Positions 1-13,589 of a stretch of DNA of 64,000 nucleotides are shown here, piece after piece. Positions within the stretch are counted from its first letter, which is position 1, and every line of letters starts with the position of its first letter. Under the pieces are notes generated by a model. It did no database searches, was not told the DNA's origin, and saw only the letters and a program-made list of their open reading frames with translations. The position numbers were made by a program, and so were the translations under genes. Source of the DNA: Nomia melanderi (taxonomy: Eukaryota > Arthropoda > Insecta > Hymenoptera > Halictidae); assembly GCF_051020985.1 (NCBI RefSeq), contig NW_027475148.1, forward strand, positions 124,001 through 188,000, read 5' to 3'.

Positions 1-1621
1 CCTGCAGATGATTCACTTTGGTTTAGTGCGCTATCTGTAAGAGCACCCGAGATATCACCAGATATATATTGGATTTGTCCCTGACCCTGACAGTCCGGCC
101 TCATGAGACGGTGATTTTCCCGGCCCCGGGTAGTCCGAGGTCGATCCCGCTGCACAGATTCATGCGCCAGGGCCTCCTACAGACAATGCACTTTGATGTA
201 TTGCGCTATCTCTAATAGCACCCGAGATATCACCAGATATATATTGGATTTGTCCCTGACCCTGACAGTCCGGCCTCATGAGACGGTGATTTTCTCGGCC
301 CCTGGTGGTCCGAGGTCGTTCCCGCTGCACATATTCATGCGCCAGGGCCTCTTGCAGACAATGCACTTTGGTTTATTGCGCTACCTCTAATAGCACCCGA
401 GATATCACCAGATATATATTGGATTTTTCCATGACCCAGAGTGTCCGGCCCCATGAGGCGGTAGTTTTCTCGGTCCCTCGTGGTCCGAGGTCGATCCCGC
501 TGCACAGATTCATGCGCCAGGGCCCCCTGCAGATAATTCACTTTGATTTATTGCGCTATCTCTAATAGCACACGAGATATCACCAGATATATATTGGATT
601 TGTCCCTGACCCTGACAGTCCGGCCTCATGAGACGGTGATTTTCTCGGCCCCTCGTGGTCCAAGGTCGATCCCGCTGCACAGATTCATGCGCCAGGGCCT
701 CCTACAGACAATGCACTTTGATTTATTGCGCTATCTATAATAGCACCCGAGATATCACCAGATATATATTGGATTTTTCCCTGACCCTGAGTGTCCGACC
801 CCATGAGACGGCGATTTTCTCGGCCCCTGGTGGTCCGAGCTCGATCCCGCTGCACGGATTCATGCGCCAGTGCCTCCTACAGACAATGCACTTTGATTTA
901 TTGCGCTATCTGTAATAGCACCAGAGATATCACCAGATAAATATTGGATTTTTCGCTGACCCTGAGTGTCCGACCCCATGTGTCGATGGATTTCTCGGTC
1001 CCTCGTGGTCCGATGTCGATCCCGTTGCACACATTCATGCGCCAGGGCCCCCTGCAGATGATTCACTTTGGTTTAGTGCGCTATCTGTAAGAGCACCCGA
1101 GATATCACCAGATATATATTGGATTTGTCCCTGACCCTGACAGTCCGGCCTCATGAGACGGTGATTTTCCCGGCCCCGGGTAGTCCGAGGTCGATCCCGC
1201 TGCACAGATTCATGCGCCAGGGCCTCCTACAGACAATGCACTTTGATGTATTGCGCTATCTCTAATAGCACCCGAGATATCACCAGATATATATTGGATT
1301 TGTCCCTGACCCTGACAGTCCGGCCTCATGAGACGGTGATTTTCTCGGCCCCTGGTGGTCCGAGGTCGTTCCCGCTGCACATATTCATGCGCCAGGGCCT
1401 CTTGCAGACAATGCACTTTGGTTTATTGCGCTACCTCTAATAGCACCCGAGATATCACCAGATATATATTGGATTTTTCCATGACCCAGAGTGTCCGGCC
1501 CCATGAGGCGGTAGTTTTCTCGGTCCCTCGTGGTCCGAGGTCGATCCCGCTGCACAGATTCATGCGCCAGGGCCCCCTGCAGATAATTCACTTTGATTTA
1601 TTGCGCTATCTCTAATAGCAC
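1..1621 (+). repeat. 1,050-bp six-unit HOR, two copies (second partial)
   Basis: Bases 1-571 reappear at 1051-1621 with no difference I could find, an offset of exactly six units. The copies part at 572 (a) versus 1622 (c). Shared private variants support true duplication: gtttagtgcgctatctgtaa with gagcaccc near 30 and 1080, cggccccgggtagtccg near 131 and 1181, and ccatgaggcggtag near 452 and 1502. The first copy is cut by the window edge, so the repeat may extend upstream. Confidence 0.93.
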
Positions 1622-2192
1622 CCGAGATATCACCAGATATATATTGGATTTTTCCCTGACCCCGACAGTCCGACCCCATGAGACGGTGGTTTTCTCTTCC
1701 CCTGGTGGTCCGAGGTCGTTCCCGCTGAACAGATTCATGCGCTAGGGCCTCCTGCAGACAATGCACTTTGATTTATTGCTCTATCTCTAATAGCACCCGA
1801 GATATCACCAGATATATATTGGATTTTTCGCTGACCCTGAGTGTCCGACCCCATGAGACGGTGGTTTTCTCGGCCCCTGGTGGTCGGAGGTCGTTCCCGC
1901 TGCACAGATTCATGCGCACGGGCCTCCTAGAGACAATGCACTGTGTTTTATTGCGCTATCTCTAATAGCACCCGAGATATCACCAGATATATATTGGATT
2001 TTTCCCTGACCCTGGCAGTCCGGCCCCGTGAGACAGTGCTTTTCTCGGCCCCTGGTGGTCCGAGGTCGATCCCGCTGCACAGATTCATGCGCCAGGGCCT
2101 CCTGCAGACAATGCACTTTGGTTTATTGCGCTATCTCTAATAGCAGCCGAGATATCACCAGATATATATTGGATTTTTCCCTGGCCCTAGGT

Positions 2193-5100
2193 GTCCGGCC
2201 CCATGAGACGGTAGTTTTCTCGGCCGCTGGTGGTCCGAGGTCCTTCCCGCTGCACAGATTCATGCGCTACGGCCTCCTGCAGACAATGCACTTTGGTTTA
2301 TTGCGCTATCTCTAATAGCACACGAGATATCACCAGATATATATTGGATTTGTCCCTGACCCTGACAGTCCGGCCTCATGAGACGGTGATTTTCTCGGCC
2401 CCTAGTGGTCCAAGGTCCATCCCGCTGCACAGATTCATGCGCCAGGGCCTCCTACAGACAATGCACTTTGATTTATTGCGCTATCTATAATAGCACCCGA
2501 GATATCACCAGATATATAATGGATTTTTCCCTGACCCTGAGTTTCCGACCCCATGAGACGGTGATTTTCTCGGCCCCTGGTGGTCCGAGCTCGATCCCGC
2601 TGCACAGATTCATGCGCCAGGGCCTCCTACAGGCAATGCACTTTGGTTTATTGCGCTATCTGTAATAGCACCCGAGATATCACCAGACATATATATTGGA
2701 TTTTTCCTTGACCCTGACAGTCCGGCCCCATGTGTCGATGGTTTTCTCGGTCCCTCGTGGTCCGAGGTCGATCCCGCTGCACAGATTCATGCGCCAGGGC
2801 CCCCTGCAGATAATTAAATTTGATTTATTGCGCTATCTCTAATAGCACACGAGATATCACCAGATATATATTGGATTTTTCGCTGACCCTGAGTGTCCGG
2901 GCCGATGAGACGGTGGTTTTCTCGGCCCCTGGTGGTCCGAGGTCGATCCCGCTGCACATATTCATGCGCTAGGGCCTCCTGCAAACAATGCACTTTAATT
3001 TGTTGCGCTATCTCTAATAGCACCCGAGATATCACCAGATATATATTGGATTCTTCCCTGACCCTGAGTGTCCGGCCCCATGTGTCGATGGTTTTCTCGG
3101 TCCCTCGTGGCCCGAGGCCGATCCCGCTGCACAGATTCATGCGCCAGGGCCCCCTAGAGATAACTCACTTTGATTTATTGCCCTGTCTCTAATAGCACCC
3201 AAGATAGCACCAGATATATATTGGATTTTTCGCTGACCCTGAGTGTCCGACCCCATGAGACGGTGGTTTTCTCGGCCGCTGGTGGTCCGAGGTCAATCCC
3301 GCTGCACAGATTCATGCGCCAGGGCCTCCTACAGACAATGCACTTTGATTTATTGCGCTATCTATAATAGCACCCGAGATATCACCAGATATATATTGGA
3401 TTTTTCTCTGACCCTGAGTGTCCGACCCCATCAGACGGTGGTTTTCTCGGCCGCTTTTGGTCCGAGGTCAATCCCGCTGCACAGATTCATGCGCCAGGGC
3501 CTCCTACAGACAATGCACTTTGATTTATTGAGGTATCTATAATAGCACCCGAGATATCACCAGATATATATTGGATTTTTCTCTGACCCTGAGTGTCCGA
3601 CCCCATGAGACGGTGGTTTTCTCGGCCGCTGGTGGTCCGAGCTCGATCCCGCTGCACAGATTCATGCGCCAGGGCCTCCTACAGACAATGCACTTTGGTT
3701 TATTGCGCTATCTCTAGTAGCACCCGAGATATCACCAGACATATATATTGGATTTTTCCTTGACCCTGACAGTCCGGCCCCATGAGGCGGTAGTTTTCTC
3801 GGCCCCTGGGGGTCCGAGGTCGTTCCCGCTGCACAGATTCATGCGCCTGGGCCCCCAGCAGATAATTCACTTTGATTTATTGCGCTATCTCTAATAGCAC
3901 CGGAGATATCACCAGATATATATTGGATTCTTCCCTGACCCTGAGTGTCCGGCCCCATGTGTCGATGGTTTTCTCGGTTCCTCGTGGTCCGAGGCCGATC
4001 CCGCTGCACAGATTCATGCGCCAGGGCCCCCTAGAGATAACTCACTTTGATTTATTGCCCTGTCTCTAATAGCACCCAAGATAGCACCAGATATATATTG
4101 GATTTTTCGCTGACCCTGAGTGTCCGACCCAATGAGACGGTGGTTTTCTTGGCCCCTGGTGGTCCGAGGTCGTTCCCGCTGCACAGATTCATGCGCCAGG
4201 GCCTCCTACAGACAATGCATTTTGATTTATTGCGCTATCTGTAATAACACCCGAGATATCACCAGATATATGATGGATTTTTACATGACCTTGGGTGACG
4301 GATTCCGAATATGTGTACTTTTCTCGGCCCCTGGTGGTCCGAGGTCGTTCCCGCTGCAGAGATTCATGCGCCAGGGCCTCCTACAGACAATGCACTTTGG
4401 TTTATTGCGCTATCTCTAGTAGCACCCGAGATATCACCAGACATATATATTGGATTTTTCCTTGACCCTGACAGTCCGGCCCCATGAGGCGGTAGTTTTC
4501 TCGGCCCCTGCTGGTCCGAGGTCGTTCCCGCTGCACAGATTCATGCGCCAGGGCCTCCTGCAGACAATGCACTTTGATTTATTTCGCTATCCCTAATAGC
4601 ACCCGAGATATCACCGGATATATATTGGATTTTTCCTTGACCCTGTCAGTCCGGCCCCATGAGACGGTAGTTTTCTCGGCCCCTGGTTGTCCGAGATCGT
4701 TCCCGCTGCACAGATTCATGCGCTAGGGCCTCCTGCACACAGTGCACTTTGATTGATTGCGCTATCTCTAATAGCACCCGAGGTATCACCAGATTTATAT
4801 TTGATTTTTCCATGACCGTGAGTGTCCGGCCCCATGAGACGGTGATTTTCTCGGCCCCTGGTGGTCCGAGGTCGTTCCCGCTGCACAGATTCATGCGCCA
4901 GGGCCTCCTGCAGAAAATGCACTTTGATTTATTGCGCTATCTGTAATAGCACCCGAGATATCACCAGATATATATTGGATTTTTTCTTGACCCTTACAGT
5001 CCGGCCCCATGAGACGGTGGTTTTCTCGGCCTCTGGTGGTCCGAGGTCGTTCCCGCTGCACAGATTCATGCGCCAGGGCCTCCTACCGACAATGCACTTT

Positions 5101-5521
5101 GGTTTATTGCGCTATCTCTAATAGCCCCCGAGATATCACCAGATATATACTGGATTTTTCGCAGACCCTGACAGTCCGGCCCCATGTGTCGGTGGTTTTC
5201 TCGGCCCCTGGTGGTCCGAGGTCGTTCCCGCTGCACAGATTCATGCGCCAGGGCCTCCTACAGACAATGCACTTTGATTTATTGCGCTATCTATAATAGC
5301 ACCCGAGATATCACCAGATATATATTGGATTTTACCCTGCCCCTGACAGTCCGACACCATGAGACGGTGATTTTCTCGGCCCCTCGTGGTCCGAAGTCGT
5401 TCCCGCTGCACAGATTCATGCGCTAGGGCCTCCTGCAGACAATGCACTTTGCTTTATTGCTCTATCTCTAATAGCATCCGAGATATCACCAGATATATAT
5501 TGGATTTTTCCCTGACCCTGA
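2193..5521 (+). repeat. 3.3-kb duplicated block, copy A (about 19 units)
   Basis: Matches 6924-10253 at an offset of 4,731-4,732 bp. Only a few differences are visible: one inserted g in copy B near 7088, ataatgg versus atattgg near 2518/7250, gggccgatg versus gagccgatg near 2899/7631, and gcaaacaat versus gcagacaat near 2983/7715. The block carries its own markers: gacatatatattgg units with two extra bases (near 2686, 3738, 4440), a catcagacgg unit near 3431, and a B-type unit at 4265-4325. Upstream, 1985-2220 also matches 6541-6776, but at an offset one unit shorter. Confidence 0.93.
4265..4325 (+). repeat. B-type core (B1), copies at 8997-9057 and 10746-10806
   Basis: Between accagatatat and tttctcgg the usual ggatttttccctgac, gtccgaccccatgagacgg sequence is replaced by gatggatttttacatgacct, tgggtgacgg and attccgaatatgtgtactt. 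Length is kept, so the 175-bp register is intact. The gtgtac allele is private to this block and its two later copies, which follow the 3.3-kb duplication. Confidence 0.88.
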
Positions 5522-5830
5522 CAGTCCGACCCCATGAGACGGTGGTTTTCTCGGCCCCTGCTCGTCCGAGGTCGTTCCCGCTGCACAGATTCATGCGCCA
5601 GGGCCTCCTGCAGACAATGCACTTTGATTTATTTCGCTATCCCTAATAGCACCCGAGATATCACCGGATATATATTGGATTTTTCCCTGACCCAGAGTGT
5701 CCGGCCCCATGAGACGGTGGATTTCTCGGCCCCTGGTGTTCCGCGGTCGTTCCCGCTGCACAGATTCATGCGCCAGGGCCTCCTACAGACAATGCACTTT
5801 GATTTATTGCGCTATCTGTAATAGCACCCG

Positions 5831-5900
5831 AGAAAGCTCCATATATATGCTGGATTTTTACATGACTTTGGGTGACGGATACGGAAAATCTGTAATTTTC
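5831..5900 (+). repeat. B-type core (B2), gagaaagctccatatatatg
   Basis: In this B subtype the left side also changes: gagatatcaccagatata becomes gagaaagctccatata, followed by tgctggatttttacatgact, ttgggtgacgg and atacggaaaatctgtaattt. It is the only B2 unit left of 51 kb. It lacks the gtaacagcaccc allele that precedes most B2 units further right. Confidence 0.86.
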
Positions 5901-6923
5901 TCGACCCCTGGCGGTCCGAGTTCGTTCCCGCTGCACACATTCATGCGCCAGGGCCTCCTGCAGATAATGCACTTTGGTTTATTGCGCTGTCTCTAATAGC
6001 ACCCGAGATATTACCAGATATATATTGGATTTTCCCCTCACCCTGAGTGTCCGGCCCCATGAGACGGTGGTTTTCTCGGCCTCTGGTGTTCCGATGTCGT
6101 TCCCGCTGCCCAGATTCATGCTCCAGGGCCTCCTACAGACAATGCACTTTGATTTATTGCGCTATCTGTAATAGCACCCGAGATATCACCAGATATATAT
6201 TGGATTTTTCCCGGAGCCTGACATTCCGGCCCCATGAGACGGTGATTTTCTCGGACCCTGGTGCTCCGAGGTCGTTCCCGCTGCACCGAATCATGCGCCA
6301 GGGCTTCCTGGAGACAATGCACTTTGATTTATTGCGTTATCTGTAATAGCACCCGAGATATCACCAGATATATATTGGATTTTTCGCTGACCCTGAGTGT
6401 CCGACCCCATGAGACGGTGATTTTCTCGGCCCCTGGTGGTCCGAGCTCGATCCCGCTGCACAGATTCATGCGCCAGGGCCTCCAACAGAAAATGCACTGT
6501 GGTTTATTGCGCTATCTCTAATAGCACCCGAGATATCACCAGATATATATTGGATTTTTCCCTGACCCTGGCAGTCCGGCCCCGTGAGACAGTGATTTTC
6601 TCGGCCCCTGGTGGTCCGAGGTCGATCCCGCTGCACAGATTCATGCGCCAGGGCCTCCTGCAGACAATGCACGTTGGTTTATTCCGCTATCTCTAATAGC
6701 AGCCGAGATATCACCAGATATATATTGGATTTTTCCCTGGCCCTAGGTGTCCGGCCCCATGAGACGGTAGTTTTCTCTTCCCCTTGTGGTCCGAGGTCGT
6801 TCCCGCTGCACAGATTCATGCGCTAGGGCCTCCTGCAGACAATGCACTTTGATTTATTGCACTATCTGTAATAGCACCCGAGATATCACCAGATATATAT
6901 TGGATTTTTCCCTGACCCTGGCA

Positions 6924-9900
6924 GTCCGGCCCCATGAGACGGTAGTTTTCTCGGCCGCTGGTGGTCCGAGGTCCTTCCCGCTGCACAGATTCATGCGCTA
7001 CGGCCTCCTGCAGACAATGCACTTTGGTTTATTGCGCTATCTCTAATAGCACACGAGATATCACCAGATATATATTGGATTTGTCCCGTGACCCTGACAG
7101 TCCGGCCTCATGAGACGGTGATTTTCTCGGCCCCTAGTGGTCCAAGGTCCATCCCGCTGCACAGATTCATGCGCCAGGGCCTCCTACAGACAATGCACTT
7201 TGATTTATTGCGCTATCTATAATAGCACCCGAGATATCACCAGATATATATTGGATTTTTCCCTGACCCTGAGTTTCCGACCCCATGAGACGGTGATTTT
7301 CTCGGCCCCTGGTGGTCCGAGCTCGATCCCGCTGCACAGATTCATGCGCCAGGGCCTCCTACAGGCAATGCACTTTGGTTTATTGCGCTATCTGTAATAG
7401 CACCCGAGATATCACCAGACATATATATTGGATTTTTCCTTGACCCTGACAGTCCGGCCCCATGTGTCGATGGTTTTCTCGGTCCCTCGTGGTCCGAGGT
7501 CGATCCCGCTGCACAGATTCATGCGCCAGGGCCCCCTGCAGATAATTAAATTTGATTTATTGCGCTATCTCTAATAGCACACGAGATATCACCAGATATA
7601 TATTGGATTTTTCGCTGACCCTGAGTGTCCGAGCCGATGAGACGGTGGTTTTCTCGGCCCCTGGTGGTCCGAGGTCGATCCCGCTGCACATATTCATGCG
7701 CTAGGGCCTCCTGCAGACAATGCACTTTAATTTGTTGCGCTATCTCTAATAGCACCCGAGATATCACCAGATATATATTGGATTCTTCCCTGACCCTGAG
7801 TGTCCGGCCCCATGTGTCGATGGTTTTCTCGGTCCCTCGTGGCCCGAGGCCGATCCCGCTGCACAGATTCATGCGCCAGGGCCCCCTAGAGATAACTCAC
7901 TTTGATTTATTGCCCTGTCTCTAATAGCACCCAAGATAGCACCAGATATATATTGGATTTTTCGCTGACCCTGAGTGTCCGACCCCATGAGACGGTGGTT
8001 TTCTCGGCCGCTGGTGGTCCGAGGTCAATCCCGCTGCACAGATTCATGCGCCAGGGCCTCCTACAGACAATGCACTTTGATTTATTGCGCTATCTATAAT
8101 AGCACCCGAGATATCACCAGATATATATTGGATTTTTCTCTGACCCTGAGTGTCCGACCCCATCAGACGGTGGTTTTCTCGGCCGCTTTTGGTCCGAGGT
8201 CAATCCCGCTGCACAGATTCATGCGCCAGGGCCTCCTACAGACAATGCACTTTGATTTATTGAGGTATCTATAATAGCACCCGAGATATCACCAGATATA
8301 TATTGGATTTTTCTCTGACCCTGAGTGTCCGACCCCATGAGACGGTGGTTTTCTCGGCCGCTGGTGGTCCGAGCTCGATCCCGCTGCACAGATTCATGCG
8401 CCAGGGCCTCCTACAGACAATGCACTTTGGTTTATTGCGCTATCTCTAGTAGCACCCGAGATATCACCAGACATATATATTGGATTTTTCCTTGACCCTG
8501 ACAGTCCGGCCCCATGAGGCGGTAGTTTTCTCGGCCCCTGGGGGTCCGAGGTCGTTCCCGCTGCACAGATTCATGCGCCTGGGCCCCCAGCAGATAATTC
8601 ACTTTGATTTATTGCGCTATCTCTAATAGCACCGGAGATATCACCAGATATATATTGGATTCTTCCCTGACCCTGAGTGTCCGGCCCCATGTGTCGATGG
8701 TTTTCTCGGTTCCTCGTGGTCCGAGGCCGATCCCGCTGCACAGATTCATGCGCCAGGGCCCCCTAGAGATAACTCACTTTGATTTATTGCCCTGTCTCTA
8801 ATAGCACCCAAGATAGCACCAGATATATATTGGATTTTTCGCTGACCCTGAGTGTCCGACCCAATGAGACGGTGGTTTTCTTGGCCCCTGGTGGTCCGAG
8901 GTCGTTCCCGCTGCACAGATTCATGCGCCAGGGCCTCCTACAGACAATGCATTTTGATTTATTGCGCTATCTGTAATAACACCCGAGATATCACCAGATA
9001 TATGATGGATTTTTACATGACCTTGGGTGACGGATTCCGAATATGTGTACTTTTCTCGGCCCCTGGTGGTCCGAGGTCGTTCCCGCTGCAGAGATTCATG
9101 CGCCAGGGCCTCCTACAGACAATGCACTTTGGTTTATTGCGCTATCTCTAGTAGCACCCGAGATATCACCAGACATATATATTGGATTTTTCCTTGACCC
9201 TGACAGTCCGGCCCCATGAGGCGGTAGTTTTCTCGGCCCCTGCTGGTCCGAGGTCGTTCCCGCTGCACAGATTCATGCGCCAGGGCCTCCTGCAGACAAT
9301 GCACTTTGATTTATTTCGCTATCCCTAATAGCACCCGAGATATCACCGGATATATATTGGATTTTTCCTTGACCCTGTCAGTCCGGCCCCATGAGACGGT
9401 AGTTTTCTCGGCCCCTGGTTGTCCGAGATCGTTCCCGCTGCACAGATTCATGCGCTAGGGCCTCCTGCACACAGTGCACTTTGATTGATTGCGCTATCTC
9501 TAATAGCACCCGAGGTATCACCAGATTTATATTTGATTTTTCCATGACCGTGAGTGTCCGGCCCCATGAGACGGTGATTTTCTCGGCCCCTGGTGGTCCG
9601 AGGTCGTTCCCGCTGCACAGATTCATGCGCCAGGGCCTCCTGCAGAAAATGCACTTTGATTTATTGCGCTATCTGTAATAGCACCCGAGATATCACCAGA
9701 TATATATTGGATTTTTTCTTGACCCTTACAGTCCGGCCCCATGAGACGGTGGTTTTCTCGGCCTCTGGTGGTCCGAGGTCGTTCCCGCTGCACAGATTCA
9801 TGCGCCAGGGCCTCCTACCGACAATGCACTTTGGTTTATTGCGCTATCTCTAATAGCCCCCGAGATATCACCAGATATATACTGGATTTTTCGCAGACCC

Positions 9901-10253
9901 TGACAGTCCGGCCCCATGTGTCGGTGGTTTTCTCGGCCCCTGGTGGTCCGAGGTCGTTCCCGCTGCACAGATTCATGCGCCAGGGCCTCCTACAGACAAT
10001 GCACTTTGATTTATTGCGCTATCTATAATAGCACCCGAGATATCACCAGATATATATTGGATTTTACCCTGCCCCTGACAGTCCGACACCATGAGACGGT
10101 GATTTTCTCGGCCCCTCGTGGTCCGAAGTCGTTCCCGCTGCACAGATTCATGCGCTAGGGCCTCCTGCAGACAATGCACTTTGCTTTATTGCTCTATCTC
10201 TAATAGCATCCGAGATATCACCAGATATATATTGGATTTTTCCCTGACCCTGA
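6924..10253 (+). repeat. 3.3-kb duplicated block, copy B
   Basis: Second copy of the block at 2193-5521. It is preceded by one unit (about 6776-6924) that has no counterpart at the same place before copy A, which explains why the flanking match shifts from 4,556 to 4,731 bp. The copy stops at 10253: copy A continues with an acagtccgacc allele, while copy B switches to gagtgtccgacc and catcagacgg, taken from a unit that lies internally near 8146-8236. Confidence 0.92.
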
Positions 10254-10332
10254 GTGTCCGACCCCATCAGACGGTGGTTTTCTCGGCCGCTTTTGGTCCG
10301 AGGTCAATCCCGCTGCACAGATTCATGCGCCA

Positions 10333-10835
10333 GGGCCCCCAGCAGATAATTCACTTTGATTTATTGCGCTATCTCTAATAGCACCGGAGATATCACCAGA
10401 TATATATTGGATTCTTCCCTGACCCTGAGTGTCCGGCCCCATGTGTCGATGGTTTTCTCGGTTCCTCGTGGTCCGAGGCCGATCCCGCTGCACAGATTCA
10501 TGCGCCAGGGCCCCCTAGAGATAACTCACTTTGATTTATTGCCCTGTCTCTAATAGCACCCAAGATAGCACCAGATATATATTGGATTTTTCGCTGACCC
10601 TGAGTGTCCGACCCAATGAGACGGTGGTTTTCTTGGCCTCTGGTGGTCCGAGGTCGTTCCCGCTGCACAGATTCATGCGCCAGGGCCTCCTACAGACAAT
10701 GCATTTTGATTTATTGCGCTATCTGTAATAACACCCGAGATATCACCAGATATATGATGGATTTTTACATGACCTTGGGTGACGGATTCCGAATATGTGT
10801 ACTTTTCTCGGCCCCTGGTGGTCCGAGGTCGTTCC
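10333..10835 (+). repeat. Partial third copy of the 3.3-kb block, part 1
   Basis: Matches 8581-9083 (offset 1,752) and 3849-4351. Visible differences are gcgccaggg for gcgcctggg just before the start, and ttggcctctgg for ttggcccctgg near 10636. It includes the B-type unit with tatgatggatttttacatg. The match ends where the unit continues as gttcctgctg instead of gttcccgctg. Confidence 0.88.
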
Positions 10836-11046
10836 TGCTGCACAGATTCATTCGCCAGTGCCTCCTACAGACATTCCACTTTGATATATCGCGCTGTCTC
10901 TAATAGCACCCGAGATATCACCAGATATATATTGGATTTTTCCCTGACCCAGAGTGTCCGGCCCCATGAGACGGTGGATATCTCGGCCCCTGGTGGTCCG
11001 AGCTCGTTGCCGCTGCACAGATTCATGCGACAGAGCCTCCCGCAGA

Positions 11047-11640
11047 CAATGCACTTTGATTTATTTCGCTATCCCTAATAGCACCCGAGATATCACCGGA
11101 TATATATTGGATTTTTCCTTGACCCTGTCAGTCCGGCCCCATGAGACGGTAGTTTTCTCGGCCCCTGGTTGTCCGAGATCGTTCCCGCTGCACAGATTCA
11201 TGCGCTAGGGCCTCCTGCACACAGTGCACTTTGATTGATTGCGCTATCTCTAATAGCACCCGAGGCATCACCAGATTTATATTTGATTTTTCCATGACCG
11301 TGAGTGTCCGGCCCCATGAGACGGTGATTTTCTCGGCCCCTGGTGGTCCGAGGTCGTTCCCGCTGCACAGATTCATGCGCCAGGGCCTCCTGCAGAAAAT
11401 GCACTTTGATTTATTGCGCTATCTGTAATAGCACCCGAGATATCACCAGATATATATTGGATTTTTTCTTGACCCTTACAGTCCGGCCCCATGAGACGGT
11501 GGTTTTCTCGGCCTCTGGTGGTCCGAGGTCGTTCCCGCTGCACAGATTCATGCGCCAGGGCCTCCTACCGACAATGCACTTTGGTTTATTGCGCTATCTC
11601 TAATAGCCCCCGAGATATCACCAGATATATACTGGATTTT
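11047..11640 (+). repeat. Partial third copy of the 3.3-kb block, part 2
   Basis: Matches 9297-9890 at exactly 1,750 bp (ten units), with one visible difference (cgaggcatcacc versus cgaggtatcacc near 11266). Private markers are ttatttcgctatccctaa, ttgattgattgcgc and the agatttatatttgattttt unit. About 210 bp of other satellite separate it from part 1, so the third copy is broken up rather than collinear. Confidence 0.88.
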
Positions 11641-12426
11641 CCCCTGACACTGAGTGTCCGGCCCGATGAGACTGTGGTTTTCTCGGCCCCTGGTGGTCCG
11701 AGTTCGTTCCCGCTGCACAGAATCATGCGCCAGAGCTTCCTGCAGACAATGCACTTTGATTTATTTCGCTATCCCTAATAGCACCCGAGATATCACCGGA
11801 TATATATTGGATTTTTCCTTGACCCTGACAGTCCGGCCCCATGTGTCGGTGGTTTTCTCGGCCCCTGGTGGTCCGAGGTCGTTCCCGCTGCACAGATTCA
11901 TGCGCCAGGGCCTCCTACAGACAATGCACTTTGATTTATTGCGCTATCTATAATAGCACCCGAGATATCACCAGATATATATTGGATTTTACCCTGCCCC
12001 TGACAGTCCGACACCATGAGACGGTGGTTTTCTCGGCCCCTGGTGGTCCGAGGTCGTTCCCGCTGCACAGATTCATGCGCCAGGGCCTCCTGGAGATAAT
12101 GCACTTTGGTTTATTGCGCTATCTCTAATAGCAGCCGAGATATCACCAGATATATAATGGATTTTTCCCTGGCCCTAGGTGTCCGGCCCCATGCGACGGT
12201 AGTTTTCTCGGCCCCTGGTGGTCCGAGGTCGTCCCCGCTGCACAGATTCATGTGATAGGGCCTCCTGCAGGCAATGCACTTTGATTTAATGCGCTACCTC
12301 TAATAGCACCCGAGATGTCACCAGATATATACTGGATTTTTCCCTGGCCCAGAGTGTCCGGCCCCATGAGACGGTAGTTTCCTCGGCCCCTGGTGGTCCG
12401 AGGTCGTTCCCGCTGCACAGATTCAT

Positions 12427-12830
12427 GCGCTAGGGCCTCCTGCAGACAATGCACTTTGCTTTATTGCTCTATCTCTAATAGCATCCGAGATATCACCAGA
12501 TATATATTGGATTTTTCCCTGACCCTGACATTCCGGCCCCATGAGACGGTGATTTTCTCGGCCCCTCGTGGTCCGAAGTCGTTCCCGCTGCACAGATTCA
12601 TGCGCTAGGGCCTCCTGCAGACAATGCACTTTGCTTTATTGCTCTATCTCTAATAGCATCCGAGATATCACCAGATATATATTGGATTTTTCCCTGACCC
12701 TGACAGTCCGACCCCATGAGACGGTGATTTTCTCGGCCCCTGCTCGTCCGAGGTCGTTCCCGCTGCACAGATTCATGCGCCAGGGCCTCCTGCAGACAAT
12801 GCACTTTGATTTATTTCGCTATCCCTAATA
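12427..12830 (+). repeat. Single-unit tandem duplication with gctttattgctctatc marker
   Basis: The marker actttgctttattgctctat followed by aatagcatccgag occurs at about 12455 and again 175 bp later near 12630. It is also seen near 5450 and 10184. The second unit and its right flank (12598-12830) match 5416-5648 except for a ggtggttt/ggtgattt difference. A unit present once elsewhere is doubled here. Confidence 0.82.
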
Positions 12831-13390
12831 GCACCCGAGATATCACCGGATATATATTGGATTTTTCCTTGACCCTGTCAGTCCTGCCCCATGAGACGGT
12901 AGTTTTCTCGGCCCCTGGTTGTCCGAGGTCGTTCCCGCTGCACAGATTCATGCGCCAGGGCCCCCTGCAGATAATTCACTTTGATTTATTGCGCTATCTG
13001 TAATAGCACCCGAGATATCACCAGATATATATTGGATTTTTTCTTGACCCTTACAGTCCGGCCCCATGTGTCGATGGTTTTCTCGGTCCCTCGTGGTCCG
13101 AGGTCGTTCCCGCTGCACAGATTCATGCGCCAGGGCCTCCTACAGAAAATGCAGTTTGATTTATTGCGCTATCTGTAATAGAACCAGAGTTATCACTAGA
13201 TATATATTGGCTTTTCCCCTGACCCTGAGTGTCCGGCCCCATGAGCCGGTGGTTTTCTCGGCCCCTGGTGGTCCGAGATCGTTCCCGCTGCACAGATTCA
13301 TGCGACAGGGCCTCCTGCAGATAATTCACTTTGGTTTATTGCGCTATCTCTAATAGCACCCGAGATATCACCAGATATATATTGGATTTT

Positions 13391-13565
13391 TCCCTGACCC
13401 TGACAGTCCGGCCCCACGAGACGGTGATTTTCTCGGCCCCTGGTGGTCCGAGGTCGATCCCGCTGAACAGGTGCATGCGCCAGGGCCTCCTGCAGGTAAT
13501 TCACTTTGGTTTCTTGCGCTATCTCTAACTGCACCCGAGATATCACCAGATATATATTGGATTTT
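13391..13565 (+). repeat. Variant unit with gaacaggtgcatgcgcc and ctaactgcaccc
   Basis: The unit is marked by cacgagacggtgattttc, cgctgaacaggtgcatgcg, gcaggtaattcac, ggtttcttgcgc and ctaactgcaccc. Near-copies lie at offsets of 1,399 bp (about 14790-14964) and 3,149 bp (about 16540-16714). A partial copy (ggtttcttgcgc to ctaactgcaccc only) is at about 17530-17565. The partial copy is good evidence that exchange breakpoints can fall inside a unit. Confidence 0.8.
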
Positions 13566-13589
13566 TCCCTGACCCTGAGTGTCCGGCGC

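Noticed and set aside
965..1030. tRNA-derived (SINE) origin, from ggtcgatcc resembling a Pol III B box
   Set aside because: It matches the loose GWTCRANNC pattern with one mismatch, but many units have gtcgtt or gtagat instead, and no A box lies at a suitable distance. Too weak to claim.
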